From Sclerodactyla briareus (taxonomy: Eukaryota > Echinodermata > Holothuroidea > Dendrochirotida > Sclerodactylidae), in contig JAODTK010003943.1 of NCBI GenBank assembly GCA_026419785.1, positions 143,644 to 207,643 on the forward strand: a stretch of DNA of 64,000 bases. The letters are read 5' to 3'. Both the position numbers and the translations under genes were made by a program. The notes under the pieces were generated by a model. It did no database searches and was not told the origin of the DNA. It saw only the letters and a program-made list of their open reading frames with translations. Shown in pieces: positions 25,856-38,110 of this stretch. Each line of letters begins with the position of its first letter. The first letter of the stretch is position 1.

Positions 25856-27333
25856 ATGGTTCACCATTGTGATATAATTGTTGACCTGCAGTGTTGTGAC
25901 CTCTGACCTGATTTACCTCTGTCGGGTGGTCATGTGGTGGTAAAGGGGGTCGAACTTGAATTAATGGCTTATTTAAGGGAAGCACTTGTTCGGGCTGTAG
26001 GGGTGCCTCATACACTTTACAAGTGCATTTAGGCCTATTGTTGATACATATTTAGTAAACCATGTCTTTTTCACAGTAGTCCCATTCTGTTTCATCAGAT
26101 GGCATATCAATTTCTGTCCTTCCTATCAATATCAGGATATTTACTCAGAATGCTACTTGGTAAAATTGTACACCCCGTGTGAGGCACTTGTCAATTGTAG
26201 AGCCCACTCCCAAGGGGCTGTAGGGGTGCATCCTACAATTAACAGTGCATTATAGGCCTATTGTGATTCCATATTTAGTAAAACCGTCTTTTCACTAGAG
26301 TACATTCCTGTTTCAATCAGAGTGGAATATCAATTTCTGTTCCTAACAATATCAGGGGATATTCTCAGAATGTACTCGGTAGTACAAATTTGTGCACCCC
26401 TTTATGCACTTGTCAACTGTAAGACGCACCCCAATACCACGGACAGGGCGTGTCAAATGTGGGTCATCGTCAAATTCAAAGTGAATCACATATGGGACAC
26501 TTTTAATAAATAGTAAATCACAAAACTGACTTGGGGTTTGCTCATTTGGTTCTGTTATGTAGAAAATTATAGGACAAGCTGGCCTACTGGTTGGTTATTT
26601 TCAAGGAATTGTAAGCCATCTAAGTGACGAGGGGTGTGTCAATGTACAATAATAATTGCATGACCCACCGTTTCACAATGACTCACCCTCTTCCTGGGTA
26701 TAGGGGGTGCGTCATACAATTGACAAGGTAACATTAAAACTCTTGAGTTCTTATGACAGGCACCTATCGCTTTTGCGGTATCTTTTGCTGTATTTAATTG
26801 ACTAAGTAAACTTCCCAGCTCTCCCTAAGTAGGTAATAAAAACCACTTCAATTGGCATCACAAAATCATTGATCCAAGAATATTGTCGTATGTAAATTTG
26901 GTGTCCCCCCAAAATGGCTTACATAGAAACCCTTTATATTAGTTTAAACGGAAACAGGAAAAGTAAATTCCTGTTTGTTATTCTCATTCTCCGGACACCA
27001 GGGCGACCAATACAAATGATGGCAACGTTTGAAGCAAACAAATCAAAGGGAAGATGGGAAAACCCAAATAAATTTGGAAATATTGACAGTGGACTTTTGG
27101 TGTCCCCCAATAAATTGACTTTTGTGAAAAATTTCAAAGTCCACAAACCTAACATTCTTAGAAAAGATGTGTTTAGATGTTAGACCTGAAATTCTATCTG
27201 TAGTCCTGATTTATTAGAAACACCATACAGATTTGGTTAACTACTCTAATTTTCCGAAATCTAGCAAAAATCACTGGGGGTTGTCCCAACTCCCCGTTAC
27301 ATATGAAACCAGGAAAAAATATGCTAATTCTGG
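25856..27333 (+). repeat. Tandem duplication, unit 2 (1478 bp)
   Basis: From 26390 to 27333 it matches unit 1 (24909-25855) essentially base for base. The only differences I noted are three one-base changes in homopolymer length (CCCCC/CCCC, AAAAA/AAAA, AAAA/AAA), which accounts for the 3-bp size difference. By contrast 25856-26389 differs from 24392-24908 by many small insertions, deletions and substitutions. Identity therefore changes abruptly within the unit. Confidence 0.95.
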
Positions 27334-27934
27334 CCCTAAAAACCTGAAACTATCATTAAATGAAGAATTGTTTAAGAGCCCCCCATGTCAGAAATTGACA
27401 AAATAATCAGATCATTAATAAAACAAATAAAAGCTTGTTTGGGTTGATTTAATTTTAATACTTTGGTTCCCCTTACATATGAAACCCTGTTGTATTATCA
27501 AAATTATGAGACCTGTGGATGTTTGTATATATATTTTCAATGCAAACTAGTACTGTTGATCAGTTATAATGAAGATTAACACAAGAAAGTCCTTCTTGAG
27601 TAGATATTGATAGAGCAATGGATGAAAAACTGAATTTGGGCCTGAAATATCCATGTCATAGGTTGGCCCCTTCTGTTCAATTCAGGGAAATGCACCTAGA
27701 TACCTGTCACACGTTGCGCTTCACAAAGTCTATAAATGTCTTCCTTTTACGAATATTGTCCGGTTTCAGGTTCACCAAATTTCTGAATACGAGATGCGGG
27801 GAATTACGTCTGGCGGTGTTACCCTCCAGACATTTCTAGTTCGTGAATGCTGCCAACACAGCTGGACAATACTAGTAAAGCTTACGATGCGGAGTCGATA
27901 GTAGAAGAAAAATCAGATAGGCAATAATGTCAAT
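27334..27934. other. Unassigned AT-rich sequence
   Basis: No gene or repeat recognised. The frame 27618-27839 has no domain signature. Confidence 0.4.
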
Positions 27935-28205
27935 GGACGGAGAAAATCTGAATGGCTATAGTCCAAACCCAAAGTTCATACGGACTCTTCCGTTACGGAG
28001 TTACGTCCTTCGAAAGTTTGTGCTTGTGTATTGCGCGAGATCGAAGAGCATCCCCTTCATACAAGAATAATGATTCATACGTACAAAAACCCTTCAAGCA
28101 ATCTTCGTTTCATGAAATTAACACATTATTTCCACTTCGAAAAAAAACATTTAATTCTATTGGGAGAGAGGGATTGATTGTAGGGGTTGGTAAGTTTATA
28201 TAAAT
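27935..28205 (+). mobile_element. TTAA-MITE family, partial copy
   Basis: Aligns with about 52870-53150 of the complete element: GGAGAAAA, CTGAATG, AGTCCAAAC, CTTCCGTTACGGAGT, GTCCTT, AGTTTGTGC, TTGTGTATTGCGC, CAATCTTCGTTT, TTCCACTTCGAAAA and GTAGGGGTTGGTAAG. Both ends are missing or diverged. Confidence 0.7.
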
Positions 28206-28545
28206 AATCAAAATGGTCAGTAACGTGACCGCGTGTAAAGCACTAACCCAAACACATGACAACAGACATCATATAAACATTTTCAAAAAGAGTGCGATTA
28301 AATTACGTGTTTACAACGTTATATGTACATGCTGTTACAGAAATATGGAGAAACATTTGGGAACATTTTTTCCTCTCATTTAGAGATATTCTAGCCACAA
28401 AACCCACAGACAAAATTTCAGCCAATCCAAGTTAAGCTGATGTGACACGAATCGGATCTTGCGAAATTCTGTATTATAGTGACGTCCAGGGAACTGCGGG
28501 ATCCCTCGTATTACACAGCCACGATAAAGCGTGTAATTTTAAGCC

Positions 28546-28840
28546 CTGTAAAGAGTGAGGTGGCAGAATCGGTAGAGTGTCTGCCTGCGGTGCATGAGGT
28601 CCCTGGTTCGAACCCCTGTGTCGTCAACAAACACCAACTTTCACCCCGCTCCGTTCCTTGTGTAGGAAAGTAGGATCTGTGGCTCTGGTGATGGAAGCTA
28701 CACTCGTATGTTCGGGTGGGCTTGGAAACATCAACTGACGACCCCGGGAGCAGGAGGAAAACTCATCCCCTGCTCGTTATCAGGACACTCTTCGGAAAAG
28801 AGTTGACGCGAGACGTGTTAAATAAGTAATGCCTGTAACG
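28546..28840 (+). mobile_element. tRNA-derived SINE
   Basis: A pol III A box (TGGCAGAATCGGTAGAGTG, 28561-28579) and a canonical B box (GGTTCGAACCC, 28605-28615) lie about 44 bp apart, as in tRNA genes. The tRNA-like head does not fold into a full cloverleaf with a matched acceptor stem, and about 220 bp of unrelated sequence follows, ending near GTTAAATAAGTAATGCC. This head-plus-body structure is that of a SINE rather than a functional tRNA gene. The ends are approximate. Confidence 0.65.
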
Positions 28841-29768
28841 AAACCGATCCCATCGTTAGTCATCTGAACTTAGCAAAATTACATCAAATCGTTACGAAAG
28901 ATAACGAAAGAATAGTCTCATGCTTCCTATGTGGAAACTTTTTCCCGTCGATGTGGTTATCAAGGCGCAACTTCGAACAATTGTTCTCTCGTTTAGTGAA
29001 AAGTGACCTATTGGTCCACTCGAGAATGCCATATTCAGTATAATTCGACAAAATGAATCCCACAGAAATATTGAAAAAGCGACTCACCATGTCGTGTATG
29101 TGTGTAAAGTTTTTTACTTCAAAATGTACATAAAAGATGATTCAAACAAGCCCCACTGCATGTTGCAGAACGACTGACCAGAGCTATTCTGCCCTCACTT
29201 AACCTCCATCAAATGTTGTTGCAGGAATATGAACGGGAGCAGGAAATAGGTGTTTAGGCATCAAGTACTAATCTAAACACTAATGGTCTTGACATCATCT
29301 TTAAAACGCGTCAAATGACACTCAAATGTGTTAAAAATATACCCTAAAACCTTGCCTACCCAACCTATATGTCCACTTGTTAAACACATAGTTTTACTGT
29401 TTGTTTGTTTGTTTTTATAAACATGTGTAGCGAATATACGCATCCGAAAGATCAGTCAAAATAGGGAGCAGAATCAGCATGCGGGCCCGCGACTATTCTC
29501 AACTCCTTGCTTTCTTTATATGATACAAAATCTGATAAACGCCCAGGGGCAGATACTCACTAGCGGTCAGGCTGTGACTCCCCACCCCTACCCCATTTCC
29601 CCCTCCCCCACCACACAACACCTCCAAACAAATCCTCTTGACGTGCTGTGAGAATGCGACGACCATGAACCGGCGCCCCCAACACACCGATCCCGTACGG
29701 ACAGGACACGGCGAACAGGATCGTCCGACGTCCGTCGGGAGGTAGGGAGTAGAAAAACAAGAACCTGG
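28841..29768. other. Unassigned sequence
   Basis: Contains a GTTT microsatellite near 29399-29413. A GC-rich stretch at 29560-29760 is open in two minus-strand frames but no domain is recognised. Confidence 0.35.
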
Positions 29769-29963
29769 TTGCTCGAGGGTCAGGCTGCCAAGGAATACAT
29801 TACGACGAAAAAGGGAGCCATTGTTTCCGCCTCAAAGATTGTGAGCGGCGATCAGATCAAACCCATCGGCTGGGTCAATCAGTACTCCCAAAGCTCCCAA
29901 GAAGGCCGCGAAACAAGGATTGTAAAGCTCATTACCAACCTCTTGTTTGTTCAGGTTTGTTAG
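29769..29963 (+). CDS. Possible isolated exon, unidentified
   Basis: An open segment in which the residues look protein-like: G-Q-A-A-K-E-Y-I-T-T-K-K-G-A-I-V-S, then SKIVSGDQIKPIGWVNQYSQ, then E-G-R-E-T-R-I-V-K-L-I-T-N-L. A possible donor CAG|GTTTGT occurs at about 29955. No acceptor of quality is seen upstream, and I do not recognise the family. May be a fragment of a mobile element. Confidence 0.2.
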   Translation: MLEGQAAKEYITTKKGAIVSASKIVSGDQIKPIGWVNQYSQSSQEGRETRIVKLITNLLFVQVC

Positions 29964-31090
29964 GAGGCTAAACCTGTATACAAAGCACGGTGGACTGCTA
30001 TATTCTAGTGGTCAATAGACATTTCGGGGCTATGCTTTACAGTCTCTTAACTTTCCGTTCAAGTCCGATTCCAGTCGTGTCGATAACAATAATAATAAGT
30101 GCAGTCTGTGTCGCACACGACACGAGCTCCGCGGAGCACCCTCAATACAAGTGAAACTCAATCGAGTCTTCTTGCAAATCGTCCTTGGATAAAGCCGGCA
30201 TTATGCTCACCAATAGGAAGTGGCGGCAGGGCTTCCTTTGAACACGAATCCTGGGCAGAACCTCGAGTCATCCAATAGAGGGACGTATGAGATAAGGTGT
30301 TATCAATAATAACCCACAATAGAATATTATTTATTTCACGTCGTTAAAGCACAATGGGTAAGCAAGGTCAGATTGATGATGGGGTACTTGTCATCTATCA
30401 CAATCATAGATGTCAAACCTCAGTTCAAATTCCACGTTGAACTAGGGGCTCACACTAAGGCTCGCTCAGCTATGCGATCAGAACTCACATAAATCATTTC
30501 CCAATGTGAATGTAGTATGTATGTATGAGGTATGTATGTATGTATGTATGTATGTATGTAGGATGATGTAGTATGATGTATGTATGTCTGTAGGTATGCT
30601 ATGTTTGTATTGTATGTGCGAGGACCACCGTGGACAGGACCCACGCAGAGATTAGCGGCCGGCATTGGGGGAAAATAGGATTCCCTTAGCAATAGAATTA
30701 TTCACTGCATAGGCTAATCAGCGACGTTCAGTTATATAACATACTAATGGACACTGAAGGTAAACGCCGTGGGTGTTATACTCGTACACAGTTTCACTTT
30801 CGACGGGGGACTTATACATACGTTAACAATATCCATGAATGAACTTTACTTACATTTGCCGTACAGTTCAAGACAGGCACATGTATTGCTGGTGGGTGCA
30901 TTACGAGGCCGAGAGAGGGTTAAAAAAGAAGTTAAAGGTACGTAGGAATGACTGCACAGTGATTGAATTTGTGGTCTAAGAAGTGACATTTGGACATTAT
31001 TTGTAGTTAAGGTTGGGATTCTCGCATCCGGGGCTTAAAGGTCTAAGGGTGATAGCACGCCAGTTGATAGCTCGAATAATCTTTCATGAC
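29964..31090. other. Unassigned, with TATG microsatellite at 30511-30606
   Basis: Only the imperfect (TATG)n tract stands out (listed separately). Confidence 0.4.
30511..30606. repeat. (TATG)n microsatellite, imperfect
   Basis: Repeated TATG/GTAT units interrupted by AGG, ATG and CTG variants. Confidence 0.9.
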
Positions 31091-31390
31091 ATAGCACACC
31101 ATGAAACACAGCATTGTCTGTATGGTGATGGCGAGTAGATCTGGAAGCCCCAGTTTCAGTGTTATGCACCTCGGCTTTGGAAACTCCTCCCCACTGACCT
31201 CAGTCGATTGGAATTCTCTCTCTCGATCGATTCAGGGGTTGTCCAAAGACCTTTCTTTTTTCTTAGTAAGGACCTTCGCTCTATTATGTTTTTATTATTT
31301 ATTGGTGGTTTAACCTCCCCACCCGTAAGCGCATTGAGCACACTTGTTGGCTATTTGCGCTATATAATTAATTATTACTTATTATTATCT
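31091..31390 (+). mobile_element. LINE 3' end (C-terminal ORF remnant plus 3' tail)
   Basis: Translating across frames gives Y-G-D-G-E ... Q-C-Y-A-P-R-L-W-K-L-L-P-T-D-L-S, the A-P-R-L-W-N-x-L-P motif near the C-terminus of many CR1/L2/jockey-like LINE proteins. About 170 bp further comes AAGCGCATTGAGCAC and GCGCTATATAATTAATTATTA, the characteristic GCGC-TATATAA 3' UTR followed by a TTA-rich tail. The copy is 5'-truncated and frameshifted, so inactive. Clade assignment is tentative. Confidence 0.65.
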
Positions 31391-31645
31391 TTTCAACCGT
31401 CAGCCCTCATTGTTAGTTCTGTATAGGCCTATTTTTCTATCCTAATTTGTGTGGTGTCTTGAAACGATGTTTTCCACGAATCTGGATAATCTGTTTTTTT
31501 GGTGCGTGATTTCCATCGAAACATTATCTTTGCTGTCCAACCTTATTGAGTAGGAGCTCTCACAAACACATCTCAACGTTTTTACCATGTCTATGCAGTC
31601 GTTTTACTTTTTGTACATCGTAATTCCTACTAATCTTTCGTATTT

Positions 31646-31755
31646 ACTATTATTATTATTAGGATTAGGATTATTATTACTGATTATGAGTATCATTATT
31701 AGTATTAGGATTATTAGTATTATTAGTATTATTAGTAGGCTATTATTATTATTGG
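31646..31755. repeat. (ATT)n microsatellite
   Basis: Imperfect TTA/ATT tract with AGG and GAG interruptions. May have grown from an A/T-rich retroelement tail. Confidence 0.9.
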
Positions 31756-34030
31756 TGCCCTGATAGCCCACTACGCTGGCTAGAAGTTATACAATCCGCG
31801 ATGGTTTTGATATCGATGAACAGAGGCTACCATGGTTCATGGAGTTCCTTAGCACACGAAATCTTTCCGACTCCAACCATAACACCTCTTAACGTCAACT
31901 CGTCGATTTCCGATAGCGCCATTATCTTTGCTTTCCTTGTTTAGGCCAGAAGGATCAGACTTGCGTTACTTGTCGATAGTTTTTAGCATTATGGCCGATT
32001 CACTCCACGTTCTTCGGATTAGGTCAATAAGACTTCCGTTACTTCCTTCCCCGGAAACGATTCCGAAAAACCAAAGCCCCCATCGACTAATACCTGACTC
32101 ATATAGCTTAACTACCGAAATTATAACGATCTTTGTAATTACTGGAGTGCCTTATATCTATCAAGCGCTGTCCGTCGTTGACGGCCAGCCCATACAACAA
32201 GTAGTTGCATGGGAATTTCCCCACCTGTCCTAGGAGATCAAATTAGTCCGAACTCATAAGTTTTTATCTCCACATCGTGTTTTCATGATATTAAGGGTGA
32301 CTGATACCTACTACTGGTGTTGTTTAGAACTCTCACCTCACCTCGACTACTGAATCAATAAACCGATATCCTCCTCCCCCACTGCCACACTTCAATAATG
32401 GTGGCCAGCTGAGACACGGAAATACTCAAATGTTGTTGTGGATCTGATTCCTCCAAATTGGCCAATGTACTTTATACTTGATAATCCCATTGCCCAACAT
32501 AAACTGTGTTCATAATCATTTTTCCTTAGTGAATTCTGAACGGTGCACACTTCGCGGATGGATCACTTGCAAGGACGAAAGCCCATTGGGGTGGGGTCGG
32601 GGTCTTGACTCCAACTTTTTATGGCGCACATACATAACCACGTCTTTTTCCTATACAAGAAATATGTCATTACTGTTTTTGAGATGCCCACACTTGTTCT
32701 GCACTCCCACATTGCATACATGTGCGCCCTTGGGCAGGGGCGCCACACGGGAGGGTGAGTCGGGGGTTCGGGGACTCCAACTGTTATGAGGACATCCGAA
32801 CATTATGTTTTTCGTCCCACGAATTGTTATTCTCCACTGCAGCGGGTACCCCCTCCCCCTTTCCCGCAATTTTCAGCAGGAGGGTGCGCCCTTATGTATG
32901 TTGTGACTTGAATTTGAATTCTACTTGTTGCAAAGCCAGTGGGGCTCTCTTGGAACCCTGGCGGCATGGTCGTGGATGAGCACCCAGTCTGATAAACCGC
33001 ATTCTTGTTTTTTGCGGCTATTTGAATATATCATGACAGGGGTGGTAACCATCCCCACCTGCTTCTCGGGATCGCCCATTTTGACGGTCCTCTTCAAGAG
33101 ACGAGCATAAACTCCAGGCTCCGACCCCTTCTCGTAAACTTAGTAGGAACGGAAGAATATGCTCCAACGTGACTGCTTAAAGCTGACGCAAGGACTTATC
33201 GCAAATATCCCGGACCAAAACCCATACACAAATCCACTGCATTTACAGGGCAACCCTGAGTGAGACCGAGACCTCTGCCCATCGCAACTGCAGCACATCC
33301 CCTAGTGATCTCGGGAAAACGTCCAGCGATTGCTGGATATGACCCGGGCATTTTCGTTCTCAACGCGTCCACGATAGCCGCCTGCATTCTTCCACACCTG
33401 TCTAATATAGCCTAGGTCTATTCCCTAGTCCACAATGCTGGTGCGCCAAATCCTAATGAACACCAGTCGAGATAGAAAACTACCTTAATTTAGATATACC
33501 CAGCCTACTCCCTACCTTTCGCATGATTGTACAAATGGCTTTACATTACAATAATTCACTTCACTGTGGTATTAATAAAATGACCGCATCACCATCGAAG
33601 TTTGTTTTTGTTTCTTCTGCTAATATGCCCGGTTCTTTTGATAAATCATCCAGAGGGCCTACATTATCGTCCCCTTGAGCTGACTAATATTACGTATTTC
33701 TATAGCCTATGTGGTTGAATGTCAGGGTGTCGTTGTCACCTTCAGACCGGAATACGGAAGAAATCCTTGCGGACCTTTGTAATGTCCGTGTTTGGAATTC
33801 ACTCACGTCCAAAAAGCATGGATTGGGTGATCATACGTATGTTCAAACAACGACGCGAATGCCGTCGTTTGTTGGGAAAAGCTGTTGGCTCATAGCAATT
33901 CTCTACTTGGATTACGTACGCCATCTGCCTGCATTATTTTATTTTCGGATAGCTGAAGATCGATCTTATCTAACTTCTAGTAATTCTAATAATTTAGGTT
34001 TATACGTTACATAATATTGTAACTCTCACT
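31756..34030. other. Unassigned sequence
   Basis: No gene recognised. GGGCAGGGGCGCCACACGGGAGG (near 32735) resembles a G-rich repeat edge. The open frames at 31928-32233, 32478-32789 and 32722-32979 have no domain signature. Confidence 0.35.
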
Positions 34031-34110
34031 ACCTACATACATACATACATACCTACATACATACATACTACAAACAACCTACATACATACATACATCACT
34101 ACTACATACC
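34031..34110. repeat. (ATAC)n microsatellite
   Basis: ACATACATACAT units with CCT and CTAC interruptions. Confidence 0.9.
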
Positions 34111-35560
34111 TTCTCCCTCATACCCTCACACAGAGGCACGCGCACACCCATAATCACTAACCGACTTACATACGCGTACCGTGGAAATAGACTCATTAGA
34201 AGAAGCACTGATCCCGGCTATCCCCCCCTCCTCTTCCGTTCCAGGTGGCGCAAGTCCTCTAAGTGTAATCCGATACTATGGTAATATCGGAACTACATTT
34301 TAAATTATAGTAACTATATATACCGTACCGATAGAAATATTGGGTACAATTACCACCTGGGCAATTTGTTTTACCCCGCCTGGGTAAACATCCCTACAAA
34401 TGGATAAAATATTACCCCATACTGGGTGAAAAATGTCAGAGTAGTATTTTGTAACCCAACATATTTTAGAGTGTAAATGATACCGGACATGGCACTAGGT
34501 CGATTTTCCATCGTGGTATCATGCAAACGCTCCCTTGTTTCTATGACGTCGCAACCAAGCAATCGGCGTTTATTATAGTGCGTTAATGTCGTTGCAGCCT
34601 ATTTATTGTATAACGTCTTTGAGTCGGGTAAGTTTCTAGTGTTTTCCTTCCTTCTTCTTTTTTATCTTACTTTTGCCTTGGCCTAATTTATGCGCTGATG
34701 TGAGCGTTTCCTGCCGACATTTCCGTCAACTATTGGGGGCAAAGTCCTGTCTCTTCCGGCCCCGACCGACTATGTGGGCAAAGTTTGAGCCGAGGTCGAC
34801 AGAGGTCAAACACGAAATCTCGTAATAAGCCGGTAAATAACCACGCATGCCTGTTTCCGCTGCTCAGACAGGACTCAGGGGTGGATTTGAAGAATCCGTT
34901 TACCTCGTTCACAAGCCATTTGTCTTGCATGGATCGCCTGCCAATTGAATGAGTTTGCGACTATATGTCCCGAGCCCCTGTGGACTTTGGTGAAGGTTCT
35001 TTTGTGTATTTCGCAGACCTCCCGCAACTATAAGGCCGCCCCCGTAAACGTCCTTGGTAGAGTGATCACCCCACTAGAAAAGAAGAAACCGTGCAGGCGA
35101 ACCAATAACCTAACTGGAACCATCTCCTCGTCGCGAAACTCCTGCATGTGCCGCGCAATGGCATTTTCACTGAATCTGGAAAGTTTTGGTTTCCTCGGGA
35201 AAGGGTCCTCCCTCCCTCCCCCCCCCCCCCCGAACCTCCCACTCCCACACCAACCCCTCGCCTGATGAACTCAGTACGCACTGATCTAGGGCTCTGATAG
35301 AGAAAACGAAATGTTCGTGAAGACAGATAATATACCTATGTTTTCTATGCTATCGGAAAACACCAGCATCAGTTTAACTTCCCTCCCGGTTCACTGCTAT
35401 TTTTAGGGATTTTGGTATATCCCACGTGAATGGTGATCAGTGTTTTCGAGGCTAGTTTCGACAACAGTCAACCGAAACTTGGGTTAATGGGTAAGCAGAT
35501 AATAAAGGGATAACGCCTAATTATCTCTGGTGGGTAATTTCAATATCGCTTTGGATATTC
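34111..35560. other. Unassigned sequence
   Basis: No gene recognised. A C/T-rich block with a C-run is at 35203-35235. Short TGGGTAA / TTACCC elements cluster at 34340-34440. Confidence 0.35.
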
Positions 35561-35964
35561 AAAGGAAAATTTCATATTATTAATTTTAGGGAGTGTTGAT
35601 AAAATAGCTGGAGAAAAACTTGACAGTCAGTCCAAATCGGACCGTAATGCGACTTTCCGTGAGACTTTGAAATTGTGCATGTGCATTGATGCAATCAAGA
35701 AACATCCCATCATCGTTTCATATCACGGATGTACATGCAACCTCTTTGTTCCAAATACAAATCGGCCACGCATGTTCAAATAAGTGCTCACTTTAAATAT
35801 TCCCCCAAACGGCAACCTGTTCCATTCATATACGAGGGAATCGAAAGAGACTGATGATTAACAATAGGTACATGAAAAGCCAGCCTGTTACACTCTGGCC
35901 GTGAAAACTAGCACGAACCGCTTCGTGTGCCTAGCGGTGGTATTTTTTTTTTATGTTTTGTTTA

Positions 35965-36135
35965 TGGTGCACTGGCCGTGAACAGAGGATCGAACTATTC
36001 AAGGCCAGCAAGGGAGGCCAGACCTGGCTACTGCACATTATTATCAGATGCAAATCATACCAGGTACACGGTATAAGGCAATGCTGCTTTGCAGTCTTTT
36101 AAACGAAGACGACAAACTGTCAAATTGCTAACCCC
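35965..36135 (+). repeat. Dispersed B-box-like repeat, copy 1
   Basis: Shares with 51766-51960 and the reverse of 44195-44390: AGAGGATCGAACTATTC, AAGGCCAGCAAGGG, CAGACCTGG-TACTGCACA, CAGATGCAAATC, CCAGGTACACG, and CGAAGACGACAAACTG. On the minus strand AGTTCGATCCT resembles a pol III B box. Nested inside the MITE copy 35562-36764. Confidence 0.65.
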
Positions 36136-36149
36136 CTCGTGTGTCCCGC

Positions 36150-36312
36150 TCAATCCTTTATGATGAGCGACCAGCGAGATGCAAGAACGGGGGCCATTTT
36201 TAAAGTCTATGGTATGACCCGAATGGGATGCAATCTCAGGGGTCGTTCTCGAGTTGGAAGGCCGACGCTCTACCAATTGTGTCAACCAAAATTGTCCTAG
36301 GGGGTGTTCTAA
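36150..36312 (-). mobile_element. Decayed tRNA-derived SINE (tentative)
   Basis: On the minus strand TTGACACAATTGGTAGAGCG followed by TCGGCCTTCCAACTC resembles a tRNA D-arm and anticodon region; the B-box position (GAGAACGACCCC) is eroded. It lies within the interrupted MITE next to the repeat at 35965. Confidence 0.4.
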
Positions 36313-36764
36313 ACTCTCACCCGGAATGGAAACACGCAATAATGATGATGTTCATCCTTGGAAACGCTGCTGCAATAACCCTAGAAATATTATATAACCT
36401 GTAAATTTATATAACCCCGTAAAAATTGTTTGTTTTCCTTGTACACATTAATTTCCACGAGAGAATTGCCTAGTGGGTGGTAGTATCGGATGGTTATTGG
36501 TTAGTGAAATGTGCGAAATGTGAGTTATTATTAAAACAATGGAACAATGAGGATGCCATAAATATAATTATATGTGATGGTCAACTGTAGCGTCGAGGTT
36601 ATTGCGAACTCGGGGGTCCACCGCAATTTCTATGCATATGGACCTGACGCTGAAGGCCAATAACTCAACACAGGACATCGTATTGAAATTGGGTGAGAAC
36701 TAATAGTCTTCCCATTCCCCTTGATCTGACCTCTATAGTCCGGCCATGCAGTTGCAGTTGTCTT

Positions 36765-38040
36765 TTAGTGTAACTATTGCAAATGATAGCCACAAAACAT
36801 TAATTACTTAGTGATGGCCTGATTGTGTATATACCTTCTGAGCTTTCTAAAGGGCTAAGCAAAGGGTGTTTTGTCTCATTATGATCGAGAAAAACATAGG
36901 CTCACTGAGAATGAGCTGACCTGATGAATGTTCGGCTTAATTGTTTCGAGTAAAAACACCATTCGCTAATACTGACGCATTTTTTTTTTTTAATCAGTCC
37001 TATTCTTACGAGAAAAGCAAGATACGACGCACTTCATCCAGAACACTACACACACCAATCTGACCAGACATGATCGTGTTGGCACATTGCAAAACAATTT
37101 TCATATTCATTTGACCTTGGAAACCTGCTGGGGACCTGTAGACATGACTGTGGGTTCAGTCAAGGTTCAAGGCAATTGTCCGGAAATTTCTCTGTTTTGG
37201 GGTTCTTGACCTCGGAGAAGAATGCACGGATTAAAAACATTTGAAACACAGAAAGGGGATATAATTAGAAAGGTTTTAAATATTTTAATTCAAGTTGTTT
37301 GAGCATGATTTCTGTCTTTGCGGTCAAGGAGTTCAATGCACTATTTCGTCTCACGAAAACACTTTAGAGTCAGTATCTTGGAATGTTGGGCACGAACTTA
37401 ATTCTCCCATTCAGATTTGGATCAGGATTCAGTTAATTTTTGCCAAAACATTTAGAAGAGAAGGAAAGCGGGGCATACACGCCAAACAATAATATATTTC
37501 TGTTCATGCCATTTCCGAGCCCTCAATAGTATCGCCGTGCCTGCCCCTTAATGACTCCCAGTCGTCAAGCACTGAATATGATCAATGAGGAAACCCCGCA
37601 AACTCATTTTCTCTTTGTTAGTTCACCGTCACTGTGTTCTAGTCCACTCGACTCTATTCCTTGCGTGTTTATTTGAACCTGAGTATCTGGCGTACTCAGT
37701 ACTTACAATAACAAAACGCTGTAATGGTTGTTGTAAGGAATCTGAATCGAGTTGATATTATTTAAATGCTGCCATGGCACATCAGACAGGAAGTGGTTGT
37801 TGATGTCTCCGTCCAGCTGCGGCATAATTATAAATAAATGGTTACAATAGGAAAATTTTCTTCCGATAACATTGGCGGCGATAACAGGGAGAGTGGGTGG
37901 GAACAGGGGGTCATGTCCTTCCCCCAATATTCTAGAGGTGCATAATATCGAAGTCTTCGGCTAAAGGAAGTGGTGGGAGAAATGAACCTCAAAAGTGGAA
38001 CCGCTGTCAATTTGGGTCCTAACAGTATCGTGTAAAATAA
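36765..38040. other. Unassigned AT-rich sequence
   Basis: No gene recognised. T-run at 36980-36991. Confidence 0.4.
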
Positions 38041-38110
38041 GTTGTGGCGTCGATCCTGGGGGAGAGGGGGGGAAGGCGACCAGGAGAACTTCCCACCACT
38101 AAAAGCAGTT
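38041..38110 (+). repeat. G-run-associated repeat edge
   Basis: GTGGCGTCGATCCTGGGGG followed by further G-runs, as at 6850 and 10766 (reverse). Confidence 0.5.

Larger units (their letters stand above)
35562..36764 (+). mobile_element. TTAA-MITE family copy, interrupted
   Basis: The left part (35562 to about 35770) matches the 5' half of the complete element (GCTGGAGAAAAACTT, CAGTCAGTCCAAA, CTTTCCGTGAGAC, GTGCATGTG, CATCCCATCAT). The right part (about 36425-36764) matches the 3' half (GAGAGAATTGCCTAGTGGGTGG, AATGGAACAATGA, AAGGCCAATAACTCA, ACATCGTATTGA, TGACCTCTATAGTCC, GCAGTTGTCTTTTAG). About 650 bp of other repeats lie between. Terminal repeats are decayed. Confidence 0.7.

Noticed and set aside
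25435..27183. Two identical 89-codon frames as a duplicated gene
   Set aside because: The surrounding non-coding DNA is equally identical, so frame identity shows recent DNA duplication, not selection.
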